From contig NZ_JAUSVX010000006.1 of NCBI RefSeq assembly GCF_030814995.1, positions 62,001-126,000 on the forward strand: DNA of 64,000 bases. The letters are read 5' to 3'. The notes beneath the pieces were generated by a model that did not search any database, had not been told where the DNA came from, and saw only the letters and a list, made by a program, of their open reading frames with translations. Positions 9,061 to 17,071 of this stretch are shown here, in pieces. The position numbers were made by a program, and so were the translations under genes. Source of the DNA: Labrys wisconsinensis. GTDB lineage: Bacteria > Pseudomonadota > Alphaproteobacteria > Rhizobiales > Labraceae. Within the stretch, counting starts at the first letter, position 1. Every line of letters starts with the position of its first letter.

Positions 9061-10905
9061 ATGCATCACGCCAGTGCCAGCTTCCTGCCGAGCCTGCTGC
9101 TCTTCCTCGGCGCGGCCGTGGTCGCCGTGCCGGTGTTCAAGCGCATCGGGCTCGGCGCGATCCTGGGCTATCTCGTCGCCGGCGTCGCCATCGGCCCGTC
9201 GGGCCTGCGGCTCTTCACCGACACCGACACGATCCTGCAGATCGCCGATCTCGGCATCGTGCTGCTGCTGTTCGTCATCGGCCTGGAGCTGCAGCTCAGC
9301 CGCCTGCTCGCCATGCGCCGCGACATTTTCGGTCTCGGCGCGCTGCAGCTCGGGCTCTGCGCTCTCGGCCTCGGCGCCGTGGCGGCGCTGCTCGGCCTCT
9401 CCGTGCTGGGCGCGGCGGTCGCCGGCATCGCCCTGGCGCTCTCGGCCACGGCCATCGCCCTGCAGGTGCTGAACGAGCGCGGCGAGCTGCAGGCGCCCTA
9501 CGGCCAGCGCAGCTTCGCCGTGCTCCTGTTCCAGGACATCTCGATCGTGCCGATCCTGGCGCTGGTGCCGCTGTTCGCGGTCGAGGTGGCGCATGACGAG
9601 GCCTCCGTCTCCGGGCTGGTCGACGCCGGCATGAAGGTGGGCGCCGTCGCGGTGGTGGTGCTGGTCGGGCGCTACCTGCTCAATCCGATGTTCCGCATTC
9701 TCGCCAACACCGGCGCGCGCGAGGTGATGACCGCCGCGGCGCTGCTCCTGGTGCTGGGCACCGCGCTGCTGATGCAGTTCGCCGGCATGTCCATGGCGCT
9801 CGGTGCCTTCCTCGCCGGCGTGCTGCTGGCCGAATCGAATTTCCGCCACGAGCTCGAGGCGGATATCGAGCCCTTCCGCGGCCTGCTGCTCGGCCTGTTC
9901 TTCATGGGTGTCGGCATGGCCATCGACGGGCCGCTGGTGCTCGCCCATTGGCCGCTGCTGGCCGCGCTGGCGATCGGCCTCGCCGTGGTCAAGTCGGCGC
10001 TGGTCGCCGGCCTGTTCAAGCTCACCGGCTCGCCCTGGCGCGATGCGTTCAGGGCCGGCGTGGTGCTGTCGCCGGCGGGCGAGTTCGCCTTCGTCCTGAT
10101 CCCGCTCGGTCGCGCCTCCGGCTTCCTCGAGGCCGAGCAGGCCGGCCTGCTCTCGGCCCTGGCGGCGACGACGATGCTCATCGGGCCGCTGGTCATGGTC
10201 GGCTCCGAGCGCCTGCTCAAGCGCTTCCGCCCGCCGGACCCGACCCGCGACGAGGACTTCTCCGACGCCCATGGCCGGGTGCTGATGATCGGCTTCGGCC
10301 GCTTCGGCCAGATCGTGGCGCAGATCATGCGCACCCAGGAGGTCGACGTCACCATCATCGACAACGACGTCGAGATGATCGATGTCGCGGCGCGCTTCGG
10401 CAGCAAGGTCTATTTCGGCGACGGCACCCGGCTCGACGTGCTGCGGGCCGCCGGCGCCGGGGAGGCGCGCATCATCTGCGTCATGATCGACGACCGGGCG
10501 GCGGCGGCGCGCATCGTCGAGCTGGTCAAGGCGGAATTCCCCCTGGCCAAGGTGCATGCCCGCGCCTATGACCGCCAGCACGCGCTGGCGCTCCTGGAGG
10601 CGGGGGTCGACTATTTCGTCCGCGAGACCTATGAGAGTGCCATGACCTTCGGGCGCCACCTCCTGGAGACGCTCGACGTGCCGGATGAGGAGGCCGAGGA
10701 GGTGATCGGCGACGTGCGCGAGCGCGACGCGGCCCGGCTCGCCGCCCAGATGCAGGGCGGCATCTATGCCGGCATGGATCTGATCAAGTCCCGCCGCGTG
10801 GTGCGGCCCGAGCCGCTCGAGGGCACCGGCCAGATCGGCGTCACCCTCAATGCGGATGCGATCCGCGCCGTGGAAGCGGCCAAGGAGGAGGAGGAGACGG
10901 GCTGA
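9061..10905 (+). CDS. CPA2-family monovalent cation:proton antiporter with TrkA-N domain (KefB/KefC type)
   Basis: The 614-residue protein has an N-terminal Na+/H+ exchanger domain of about twelve helices (residues 5-385) and a cytosolic Rossmann RCK/TrkA-N domain starting at GFGRFGQIV (about residue 408). An acidic, probably coiled tail ends EEEETG. KefB/C proteins are glutathione-gated K+ efflux systems protecting against electrophiles. Gating ligands cannot be read from the sequence, and no KefF/G ancillary gene is adjacent. The start at 9061 follows AGGAA; a longer upstream frame has no membrane sequence. Confidence 0.9.
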   Translation: MHHASASFLPSLLLFLGAAVVAVPVFKRIGLGAILGYLVAGVAIGPSGLRLFTDTDTILQIADLGIVLLLFVIGLELQLSRLLAMRRDIFGLGALQLGLCALGLGAVAALLGLSVLGAAVAGIALALSATAIALQVLNERGELQAPYGQRSFAVLLFQDISIVPILALVPLFAVEVAHDEASVSGLVDAGMKVGAVAVVVLVGRYLLNPMFRILANTGAREVMTAAALLLVLGTALLMQFAGMSMALGAFLAGVLLAESNFRHELEADIEPFRGLLLGLFFMGVGMAIDGPLVLAHWPLLAALAIGLAVVKSALVAGLFKLTGSPWRDAFRAGVVLSPAGEFAFVLIPLGRASGFLEAEQAGLLSALAATTMLIGPLVMVGSERLLKRFRPPDPTRDEDFSDAHGRVLMIGFGRFGQIVAQIMRTQEVDVTIIDNDVEMIDVAARFGSKVYFGDGTRLDVLRAAGAGEARIICVMIDDRAAAARIVELVKAEFPLAKVHARAYDRQHALALLEAGVDYFVRETYESAMTFGRHLLETLDVPDEEAEEVIGDVRERDAARLAAQMQGGIYAGMDLIKSRRVVRPEPLEGTGQIGVTLNADAIRAVEAAKEEEETG

Positions 10906-10964
10906 GGATCGACCCGGCGGGGGCACCCGCCTTCCGCCGGACCTCGCGACCGTCCACACGCCCG

Positions 10965-12341
10965 ATGCCGGACAGCGCCACCACCCTCGACGCCGCCGCG
11001 CCGCCCGAGCGCGCGGCGCCCAAGTTCGTCCACGGCTCGACGGCCCGGCACGTCGTGGTCATGACCGCGACCGCCTCGCTCGGCCTGATGGCGATCTTCG
11101 TCGTCGACCTGCTCAACCTGTTCTACATCGCCCGGCTCGGCGACACCGTGCTGACCGCGGCGGTCGGCTATGCCTCGACCATCCTGTTCGTCACCACCTC
11201 GATCTGCATCGGCCTGATGATCGCCACCGGCGCGCTGTGCTCGCGCGCGCTCGGGGCCGGCGACCGGCCGCTGGCGCGGCGCCTCGCCGCCTCCTCGATC
11301 TTCTGGATGTTCGCGGTCACCATGGCGGTCGCCCTGGTGTCGCTGCCGCTGATCCGGCCGATGCTCGCCGCGCTCGGCGCCATGGGGCGCACGCTCGATG
11401 TGGCCGCGACCTATCTCACCATCGCCACGCCGACCGTGCCGGTCATGGGCCTCGGCATGGCCTTCGCCGGAGTGCTGCGCTCGGTGGGCGATGCCCGGCG
11501 CGCCATGTATGTGACGCTGTCGGGGGCCGTGGTCGCGGCCGTGCTCGATCCGCTCCTGATCCTGTTCCTCGGCTGGGGCGTGCCGGGCGCCGCCGTCGTG
11601 CTGGTGTTCTCGCGCCTGGTGGTGGCCTATGTCGGCTATCGCGGGGCGGTGCGCCTGCACGACCTCGTGGCCCGGCCGACGCTCGCCGCGGCCCGTGCCG
11701 ATGCGCCGGCGATCGCCGCGATCGCCGGGCCGGCGGTGCTGGCCAACCTCGCCACGCCCGTCGCCGCCGGCTACATGACGGCGGTGCTGTCGCCGTTCGG
11801 CGATGCCGCCATCGCCGCCAATGCGGTGATGGGGCGGCTGGTGCCGGTATGCTTCGGCGCGGTCTTCGCGCTCTCGGGCGCGGTCGGCCCGATCCTCGGC
11901 CAGAATCTCGGCGCCGGGCGGCTCGACCGGGTGCGCCGCACGCTCACGGATTCCTTCCTGCTCGTCACCGCCTATGTCGTCGCCGTCTGGGTGGTGCTGG
12001 CCCTGGCGCGCCACGGCGTGGTGGCGGTGTTCGGCATCACCGACCGCGGCGCCGCGGCGCTGGTCGAGTTCTTCTGCCTGTTCGTCGCAGGCTCCTGGGT
12101 GTTCCACGGCCTGCTCTTCGTCGCCAATGCCGCCTTCAACAATCTCGGCTTTCCCCTCACCTCCACCGGCTTCAACTGGGGCAAGGCGACGCTCGGCACC
12201 GTGCCCTTCGCCATGGCCGGCGCCGCCTGGTGGGGCGCGGAGGGAGCGCTGGCCGGGCAGGGCGTCGGCGCCGTGCTGTTCGGCCTCGCCGCCGTCCGGG
12301 CCGCCTATCGGGCGGTCGGCCGCCTCGCAGTCGGCGATTGA
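10965..12341 (+). CDS. MATE family efflux transporter
   Basis: The 458-residue protein shows about twelve hydrophobic helices in two related halves, with MATE features such as LFYIARLGD near the first helix, GVLRSVGDARRAM, and GPILGQNLGAGRLDRVRR between the halves. Family members export cationic compounds using H+ or Na+ gradients; the substrate is unknown. The gene lies 59 bp after the antiporter in the same direction and may be cotranscribed with it. A dispersed repeat follows immediately. Confidence 0.92.
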   Translation: MPDSATTLDAAAPPERAAPKFVHGSTARHVVVMTATASLGLMAIFVVDLLNLFYIARLGDTVLTAAVGYASTILFVTTSICIGLMIATGALCSRALGAGDRPLARRLAASSIFWMFAVTMAVALVSLPLIRPMLAALGAMGRTLDVAATYLTIATPTVPVMGLGMAFAGVLRSVGDARRAMYVTLSGAVVAAVLDPLLILFLGWGVPGAAVVLVFSRLVVAYVGYRGAVRLHDLVARPTLAAARADAPAIAAIAGPAVLANLATPVAAGYMTAVLSPFGDAAIAANAVMGRLVPVCFGAVFALSGAVGPILGQNLGAGRLDRVRRTLTDSFLLVTAYVVAVWVVLALARHGVVAVFGITDRGAAALVEFFCLFVAGSWVFHGLLFVANAAFNNLGFPLTSTGFNWGKATLGTVPFAMAGAAWWGAEGALAGQGVGAVLFGLAAVRAAYRAVGRLAVGD

Positions 12342-12346
12342 GGCCG

Positions 12347-12449
12347 AAGTGTTTTTGCGATTCGGCGACCTCGCCGAGTCTGGCAAAGACGCGTCGAAAC
12401 AAAGCGCTGGAGCAAAGCCGCGTTTCCGCCCGAACGCGCTTTGCTCCAG
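12347..12449 (+). repeat. Dispersed ~103-bp intergenic repeat, copy 1
   Basis: A close copy of this element lies inverted at 23328-23430. Shared blocks are GTGTTTT-GCGA, GCAAAGACGCGTCGAAACAAA and the terminal hairpin. In this copy the hairpin arms are CTGGAGCAAAG (12407-12417) and CTTTGCTCCAG (12439-12449), extended inward by CGCGTT/AACGCG; a smaller hairpin lies near 12362-12380. The element begins five bases past the MATE stop codon. It is non-coding and resembles rhizobial RIME/REP-type elements. Confidence 0.8.
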
Positions 12450-12501
12450 GAGGCTTCCGGCATAGCCTGCGCGGGACAAGACCAGCGCGGGAGGGCGCCC
12501 C

Positions 12502-13236
12502 ATGACCAATCTCTACGAGATCCTGCAGAACGCCCAGGGCGGCCAGGCGATGGAGAACCTCGCCCGCCAGTTCAACCTGTCGCAGCAGCAGACGCAGGCC
12601 GCGGTCGAGGCGCTGCTCCCCGCCTTCTCCATGGGTCTGAAGCGCCAGGCCGGCGACCCGGCGGCGGCGCCGAACCTGTTCGGCCTGATGGGCGGCGTCA
12701 GCCCCGAGGCCTTCCAGAATCCGATGGCCGCCTTCACGCAAGTGCAGGCCCAGGGCAACGAGGTGCTCGGCGCCCTGTTCGGCTCCAAGGATGCCAGCCG
12801 TGCCGTCGCGGACCAGGCGGCGGCGCTCAGCGGCGTCGGGTCTGCCGTGCTCAAGGCGATGCTGCCGGTCCTCGCCGCCATGCTGATGGGCGGCCTGCAG
12901 AAGACCGCGACGACGCAGCCCGGCCTGCAGGACGTGTTCGGCCAGGTGCTCGGCGGCCTGTTCGGCGGCCAGGCCGCCCCGCAGGCGCCCCAGCCGACGC
13001 CGCAGGTCCAGCCCAACCTCAACGGCGGCGGCCTGCTCGGCGCCATCCTCGGCTCGCTGTTGCAGCAGGGCGTCCAGCAGGCCCAGCCCGCCGCGCCGCC
13101 GCCCCAGGCCGCGCCGCCGTCGCAGCCCTCGCCGGCGGACGTGCTTGGCGGGATGTTCGAGACCGGGCGGCAGATGCAGCAGGCGCATCTCGACTCCCTG
13201 CAGACGATCTTCGACAGCTTCCTCGGCAAGAAGTAA
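12502..13236 (+). CDS. DUF937 domain protein
   Basis: This 244-residue protein has an N-terminal helical DUF937 domain (residues 1-150, NLARQFNLSQQQTQAAVEALLP). A Pro/Gln/Ala-rich linker (about 165-215) contains glycine-rich LLGAILGSLL segments, and a short amphipathic C-terminal helix follows. DUF937 proteins resemble the YidB family and have no settled function. GGAG lies just upstream of the ATG at 12502. The gene stands alone between two repeat-bearing spacers. Confidence 0.85.
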   Translation: MTNLYEILQNAQGGQAMENLARQFNLSQQQTQAAVEALLPAFSMGLKRQAGDPAAAPNLFGLMGGVSPEAFQNPMAAFTQVQAQGNEVLGALFGSKDASRAVADQAAALSGVGSAVLKAMLPVLAAMLMGGLQKTATTQPGLQDVFGQVLGGLFGGQAAPQAPQPTPQVQPNLNGGGLLGAILGSLLQQGVQQAQPAAPPPQAAPPSQPSPADVLGGMFETGRQMQQAHLDSLQTIFDSFLGKK

Positions 13237-13274
13237 TCGCGACACCCGCGGTGTTCGCCGCGACACCCGCGGTG

Positions 13275-13644
13275 TTCGCGTGGATGGCCGGGTCAAGCCC
13301 CATAGGCGCTAAGATAAGGTCTGCCGGGAGGCAAATATCGCGCTGTGCGTGACGCGCCTTTGTAAGATTTGCACGACGCCTGTGCCCTCCCTCCCCCTTG
13401 TGGGGAGGGATAAAGGGTGGGGGTCGTGGGCATAAGTCTCGACATATCCTGATGGACCCCCACCCCTAACCCCTCCCCACAAGGGGGAGGGGATTGATCG
13501 ACGTCGCGCCCAACTGGCTACTGCGTTCTTATCTTAGCGCCTATGGGGTCAAGCCCGGCCATGACGTCGAGGGTGGCGCCGCCGTCGTCGTTCCTGCCGC
13601 AACCGTTCCGTCATGGCCGGGCTTGACCCGGCCATCCACGCGAA
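13275..13644. repeat. Outer inverted repeat (26-bp perfect arms)
   Basis: The left arm 13275-13300 (TTCGCGTGGATGGCCGGGTC...) is the exact reverse complement of 13619-13644. A related 20-bp pair (GGTCAAGCCCGGCCATGACG) sits at 13547-13566 and 13609-13628. The GTCATGGCCGGGCTTGACCCGG core is of a type often found as a dispersed intergenic palindrome in Hyphomicrobiales. No transposase is enclosed. Confidence 0.8.
13298..13548. repeat. 251-bp element with perfect 21-bp terminal inverted repeats (MITE-like)
   Basis: The termini CCCCATAGGCGCTAAGATAA(G) at 13298-13318 and their exact complement at 13528-13548 bound a non-coding interior. The interior contains a second, imperfect inverted repeat of C/G-rich sequence (about 13387-13424 against 13455-13493, centred on CCCCACAAGGGGGAGGGG). 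The size, the perfect ends and the lack of an ORF are compatible with a non-autonomous mobile element. No clear target-site duplication is seen, so mobility is inference. Confidence 0.65.
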
Positions 13645-13684
13645 CGCAGTCAGAACAGAACGAAACACCCCCGCGTTGAGTCCC

Positions 13685-13718
13685 CAAGAAAAAAGCCCGC
13701 TTCTGGTGAAGCGGGCTT
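13685..13718 (-). terminator. Intrinsic terminator of the DUF1127 gene
   Basis: The arms AAGCCCGCTTC and GAAGCGGGCTT (13693-13718) enclose a four-base loop. On the minus strand the hairpin is followed by TTTTTTCTT, a good U-tract. It lies 66 bp past the DUF1127 stop codon. Confidence 0.88.
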
Positions 13719-13783
13719 GCAGTTGCGGGGCCAGAGAGACCCCCGGGTTTCCGTCGCAGGGGAGCGCCGGAACGGAGAAATGC

Positions 13784-14131
13784 CTAGAGGCAGCGCTCGG
13801 CCGGGCGGGTGCCGGAGCCGTCCGGCTCGGACGCCAGGCCGAGAAGATTGTCGCGCGCGGCGGCGCGGGCGGCGGCCCGCCGTTCGACGGACCAGATCAG
13901 CAGCCGGGCCGAAGGATCGCGCCACAGCGGCTCGGCGAGCGCGCCGTGCACGTCCATCGGCGTCAGGCCGAGATCGCGCAGCATGCCGGGGTCGGCCTCC
14001 AGGAGGCTCGCGACTTGCCGGCGATTTTTCAGGGCCGTGAGAATGCGCCCGACGCCACGGACCACCGTGCGCGCCGCTGCCGCCACCGAGGCGACGAAAC
14101 CGGACGAGGAACGGGACGTGATCGCGGACAT
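13784..14131 (-). CDS. DUF1127 domain small protein
   Basis: The 115-residue product has an arginine-rich amphipathic core, LKNRRQVASLLEADPGMLRDLGLTPMDV (about residues 36-63), which is the YjiS-like DUF1127 signature. An Ala/Arg-rich extension follows. DUF1127 proteins of alphaproteobacteria are small, often VtlR/LysR-regulated factors affecting sugar metabolism and RNA-related phenotypes. This one is longer than the 45-50 residue minimal forms. The start at 14131 follows GGAGAG. It is divergent from a LysR gene. Confidence 0.8.
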   Translation of the reverse strand: MSAITSRSSSGFVASVAAAARTVVRGVGRILTALKNRRQVASLLEADPGMLRDLGLTPMDVHGALAEPLWRDPSARLLIWSVERRAAARAAARDNLLGLASEPDGSGTRPAERCL

Positions 14132-14255
14132 GGGACTCTCCATCGGTGCCGGAGACGAGCCGGCTAAGGCTGATTGCTCAAGACAACTCATCACCTTTTC
14201 TGAACGATCGCAGGATCGCAGAAGGGTATTGATCAATCAAACGAATGTTTCTAAT

Positions 14256-14268
14256 GTTGAGCATCAAC
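14256..14268. promoter_or_regulatory. Candidate LysR operator between DUF1127 and the LysR gene
   Basis: GTTGA-GCA-TCAAC is a perfect interrupted palindrome in the AT-richer 198-bp divergent spacer, 62 bp upstream of the LysR ATG. Position and T-N11-A-like geometry suit autoregulation by the LysR protein. This is inferred, and the exact protein that binds is unknown. Confidence 0.4.
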
Positions 14269-14329
14269 GTCGCTTATGGTGCCGCCGCGGCGTCTCCCGC
14301 CGGCCGGGCGGCCCGCAGGGAGCTTGCCC

Positions 14330-15211
14330 ATGGCCGTGCTTCTCGACATCGACCAGCTCAGGACCTTCATCGCCATTGCCGAGACCGGCAGCTTCACCAA
14401 GGCGGCGGAGGCGGTCTACAAGACCCAGTCCGCGGTTTCCATGCAGATGAAGCGGCTGGAAGAGCGCATCGGCAAGGCGATCTTCGAGCGCGACGGCCGC
14501 GCCTCGAAGCTGACCGAGGACGGCGAGCGCCTGCTCGACTATGCCCGGCGCATCGTCAAGCTCAACATGGACGCGATCAACGCCTTCTCCGAGACCGAGC
14601 TCACCGGACGGGTGCGCCTCGGGGTGCCGGACGACTATGCCGACCGCTACCTGCCGGAGATCATGGCCCGCTTCTCCCAGTCCAATCCGCGGGTCGAGGT
14701 CACCATCGTCTGCGAGCCGACGCCGATGCTGGTCGACCGCATCCTGGCCTCGGACCTGGACCTGGCCATCATCACCCATGTCGAGCACAAGGGGCCGGCG
14801 GAGTTCATCCGCCACGAGCGCCTGCTCTGGGTGACCTCCAACCGCCATTCCGTGCACGAGGAGACGCCGGTGCCGCTCGCCCTCGGCCGGGTCAACTGCA
14901 ACTGGCGGCAGGCGGCGATCGACCGGCTGGAGACGCTCGGCCGCGCCTATCGCGTGCTCTATTCCAGCTGGAACTCCACCGCGGTCGGCGCCGCCGTCCT
15001 GGCGGGCCTGGCCGTCTCCGTGCTGCCGGAAAGCGCCATCCGTCCCGGCATGCGCGTGCTCGGGCCCTCCGACGGCTACCCGCCGCTGCCCTCCTGCAAG
15101 ATCGGCCTCCTGCGCAACTGGCGCGAGCGCACCTCGCTGGCCGACGCGCTCGCCGACCTGATCATCCAGAGCCTCGACAACCTGGCCAGCCAGTCCGAAG
15201 CGGCGGAGTAG
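14330..15211 (+). CDS. LysR family transcriptional regulator
   Basis: This 293-residue regulator has an N-terminal winged HTH (residues 5-65: LRTFIAIAETGSFTKAAEAVYKTQ, AVSMQMKRLEERIG) and a periplasmic-binding-like effector domain from about residue 92. The sequence around the HTH resembles the LrhA/HexA group. The ATG at 14330 is preceded by GGGAG, and the frame upstream is not LysR-like. A cupin gene starts 4 bp downstream, so the two are surely cotranscribed; DUF1127 is divergent. Confidence 0.92.
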   Translation: MAVLLDIDQLRTFIAIAETGSFTKAAEAVYKTQSAVSMQMKRLEERIGKAIFERDGRASKLTEDGERLLDYARRIVKLNMDAINAFSETELTGRVRLGVPDDYADRYLPEIMARFSQSNPRVEVTIVCEPTPMLVDRILASDLDLAIITHVEHKGPAEFIRHERLLWVTSNRHSVHEETPVPLALGRVNCNWRQAAIDRLETLGRAYRVLYSSWNSTAVGAAVLAGLAVSVLPESAIRPGMRVLGPSDGYPPLPSCKIGLLRNWRERTSLADALADLIIQSLDNLASQSEAAE

Positions 15212-15215
15212 GGGG

Positions 15216-15560
15216 ATGAAGGACTGGATCCTGCCGCTCCGGCATTTCCGCGATGAGCTCGGCCGCGACGGCAAGCCCTTCTTCGTCGGCATGGCCCACG
15301 GCTCGATGACGGTGGAGCTCTACAAGCCGGTCGGCCGCGACCCCCAGCAGCCGCACGAGCAGGACGAGCTCTATTTCGTCGTCGCCGGCACCGGCACCTT
15401 CTTCAAGAACGGCGAGCGGCGCCCCTTCGCCCCCGGCGACGTCATCTTCGTCGAGGCCTGGGCCGAGCACCGCTTCGAGGATTTCTCCGAAGGTTTCGAG
15501 ACCTGGGTGGTGTTCTGGGGGCCGAAGGGCGGGGAAGCAGGCCTGCCCGCCGCCGGGTGA
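15216..15560 (+). CDS. Cupin domain protein
   Basis: This 114-residue single cupin has metal-binding cupin motif 1, PHEQDELYFVVAGTGTFFKNGE (HxxxxE arrangement), and motif 2, PGDVIFVEAWAEHRFEDF. The substrate cannot be inferred. Its start lies four bases after the LysR stop behind TAGGGGG, indicating translational coupling. A ligand-modifying or sensing partner of the LysR protein is a possible role. Confidence 0.85.
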   Translation: MKDWILPLRHFRDELGRDGKPFFVGMAHGSMTVELYKPVGRDPQQPHEQDELYFVVAGTGTFFKNGERRPFAPGDVIFVEAWAEHRFEDFSEGFETWVVFWGPKGGEAGLPAAG

Positions 15561-15565
15561 GCGGC

Positions 15566-16714
15566 TCAGCCGCCCGGCAAGGCCCGCGCGGCCAGCTCGG
15601 CCCAGCCGTGATAGCCGACATAGAGGCCGACGGCGATGATCAGGATGCCGGAGACATAGGGGGCCCGCCGAGCCAGGCCGCCGAACCATGACCAGCGCCT
15701 GGTCGCCTGGCGCACGCTCAGGGCTGCCGCGGCGCCGACGGTGACGAGGGTGATGGCGAGCCCGATCGAGAAGCAGAGCACCAGGACGAAGCCGAGGCTG
15801 AACTGCTTGATCTGCAGGCAGAGCAGCAGCACCGTGATCGCGGCCGGGCAGGGGATCAGGCCGCCGGTCAGGCCGAAGATGACGATCTGCCAGGTGGTCA
15901 CGCTGCGATCGGCGAACCTGCGACGGATGTCGTCGGCGTGCGCCAGCTCGTGGGCGTCCCGATAGCCGTCCGTGGCGACCTCCAGCCCGCGCGACGCCTC
16001 GTGCATGGGGCCGTGGCCCTCGACGAAGGTCAGGTCGTAGTCATGGCTATGGCCGCCGTGGCCGAGGCTGACGCGCGCCGTGAATGCGTGCGGCTCGGGG
16101 ATCTCGTCGATCGATTCGAGATAGGCGCCCTTGTCGGCGAAGGCGAAGGATTGCCGTGCGCCGTCCGGCCGCTCGGTGACGATCGCGACATCCCCCGCGG
16201 CCCAGGTGTGGCCGCGCTCGGTGCGGATGCGCCAGCGCGGCGGCACCCCGTCCTCGAACACCTCGACCGCGATCACGCCGTGTCCGGTGTCGATGCGGCG
16301 GATCGCCTCGCCGTGGCTGTGGCCGTGGCGGGCATGATCGTGATCGCCTGCCGCCGCCCTGGCCCGTCGCTGGTCCTCCCGGGTGCGCCACAGCATCCAG
16401 AGCGCGATGCCGATGATGATCGCGGCCGAGGCGAGCTGGAAATAGGGCTCGAACGTCTCGGCGTTCACGCCCTGCCAGAGATAGAGGCCGCCGAGCGCGA
16501 TGGCCCAGACGACGAGGGTGTGCGACGCCGTGGCGGCGAGGCCCAGCAGCACGGCCTGCGTCACCGTTCCGCGGATTGCGACGATGAAGGCGGCCATCAT
16601 CGTCTTCGAATGCCCCGGCTCCAGCCCGTGCAGGGCGCCGAGCAGGATCGCGCTCGGGACGAACAGCCACGCATGGGCGGAGCTCTGCTGCAGCAGATCG
16701 GCAAAGGACGGCAT
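15566..16714 (-). CDS. Nickel/cobalt efflux transporter (NicO/RcnA family)
   Basis: The 382-residue inner-membrane protein has six or more helices. The NicO motif GALHGLEPGHSKT comes near residue 27, and a long His-rich cytoplasmic insert (DHDHARHGHSHGE and GHGGHSHDYD, about residues 135-270) suits Ni/Co binding. The second motif LTGGLIPCPAAITVLLLC follows. It lies just downstream of the CsoR-like repressor in the same operon, so metal-inducible export is likely. Confidence 0.92.
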   Translation of the reverse strand: MPSFADLLQQSSAHAWLFVPSAILLGALHGLEPGHSKTMMAAFIVAIRGTVTQAVLLGLAATASHTLVVWAIALGGLYLWQGVNAETFEPYFQLASAAIIIGIALWMLWRTREDQRRARAAAGDHDHARHGHSHGEAIRRIDTGHGVIAVEVFEDGVPPRWRIRTERGHTWAAGDVAIVTERPDGARQSFAFADKGAYLESIDEIPEPHAFTARVSLGHGGHSHDYDLTFVEGHGPMHEASRGLEVATDGYRDAHELAHADDIRRRFADRSVTTWQIVIFGLTGGLIPCPAAITVLLLCLQIKQFSLGFVLVLCFSIGLAITLVTVGAAAALSVRQATRRWSWFGGLARRAPYVSGILIIAVGLYVGYHGWAELAARALPGG

Positions 16715-16722
16715 CGGGCAGC

Positions 16723-17004
16723 TCAGAGGTACTTGGTGATTTCCTTGAACTCGTCGATCGACCGGCGCTGGTCGCGCGCCAGCGGCCCGACGACGTCCTC
16801 GAGGCAATGGTCGAGATGATCCTGGATCAGGGTCTTCTTGGCCTGGGAGATCGCCTTCTCGACCGCATGGAGCTGCTGGGCGATGTCCAGGCAGGGCCGC
16901 CCCGTCTCGATCATCTCGATGATCCCCTTGAGATGCCCTTCGGCCCGCTTCAGCCGCTTGGCGATCTCGGGATGGGTCGCGTGGACGTGAGGATGTTTCT
17001 CCAT
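16723..17004 (-). CDS. CsoR/RcnR/InrS-family metal-sensing repressor
   Basis: This 93-residue all-helical repressor carries the CsoR-type ligand triad C38, H63 and C67 with canonical spacing (25 and 4), plus an N-terminal His cluster HPHVHATH. RcnR has His at the last triad position, while InrS (a Ni sensor) and CsoR (a Cu(I) sensor) have Cys. The linked NicO exporter favours an InrS-like Ni/Co role. It probably represses its own operon through the palindrome just upstream. Confidence 0.9.
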   Translation of the reverse strand: MEKHPHVHATHPEIAKRLKRAEGHLKGIIEMIETGRPCLDIAQQLHAVEKAISQAKKTLIQDHLDHCLEDVVGPLARDQRRSIDEFKEITKYL

Positions 17005-17014
17005 GTGCCTATGC

Positions 17015-17033
17015 TATCCCCCTGGAGGGGATA
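17015..17033. promoter_or_regulatory. Operator of the nickel/cobalt efflux operon
   Basis: TATCCCC-CTGGA-GGGGATA is a perfect 7+5+7 palindrome ending 11 bp before the repressor ATG. G/C tracts flanked by AT-rich ends are the known binding pattern of RcnR/CsoR/InrS proteins. The site is so close to the start codon that the transcript must have a very short leader or begin within it. Confidence 0.75.
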
Positions 17034-17071
17034 TGACAAGTGCGGGACCCGCCCTGCGGAGCGGGTGAGGC

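Larger units (their letters stand above)
13237..13783. other. Gene-free 547-bp region packed with inverted repeats
   Basis: No credible ORF is present. It contains a tandem duplication of GCGACACCCGCGGTGTTCGC at 13239-13280 and at least four nested or overlapping inverted repeats (listed separately). It ends with the terminator of the minus-strand DUF1127 gene. Such mosaics are typical of sites where short palindromic intergenic elements accumulate by inserting into each other. Confidence 0.75.

Noticed and set aside
13298-13548. CRISPR array or IS element
   Set aside because: Repeats are inverted and not regularly spaced, and no transposase or cas gene is present.
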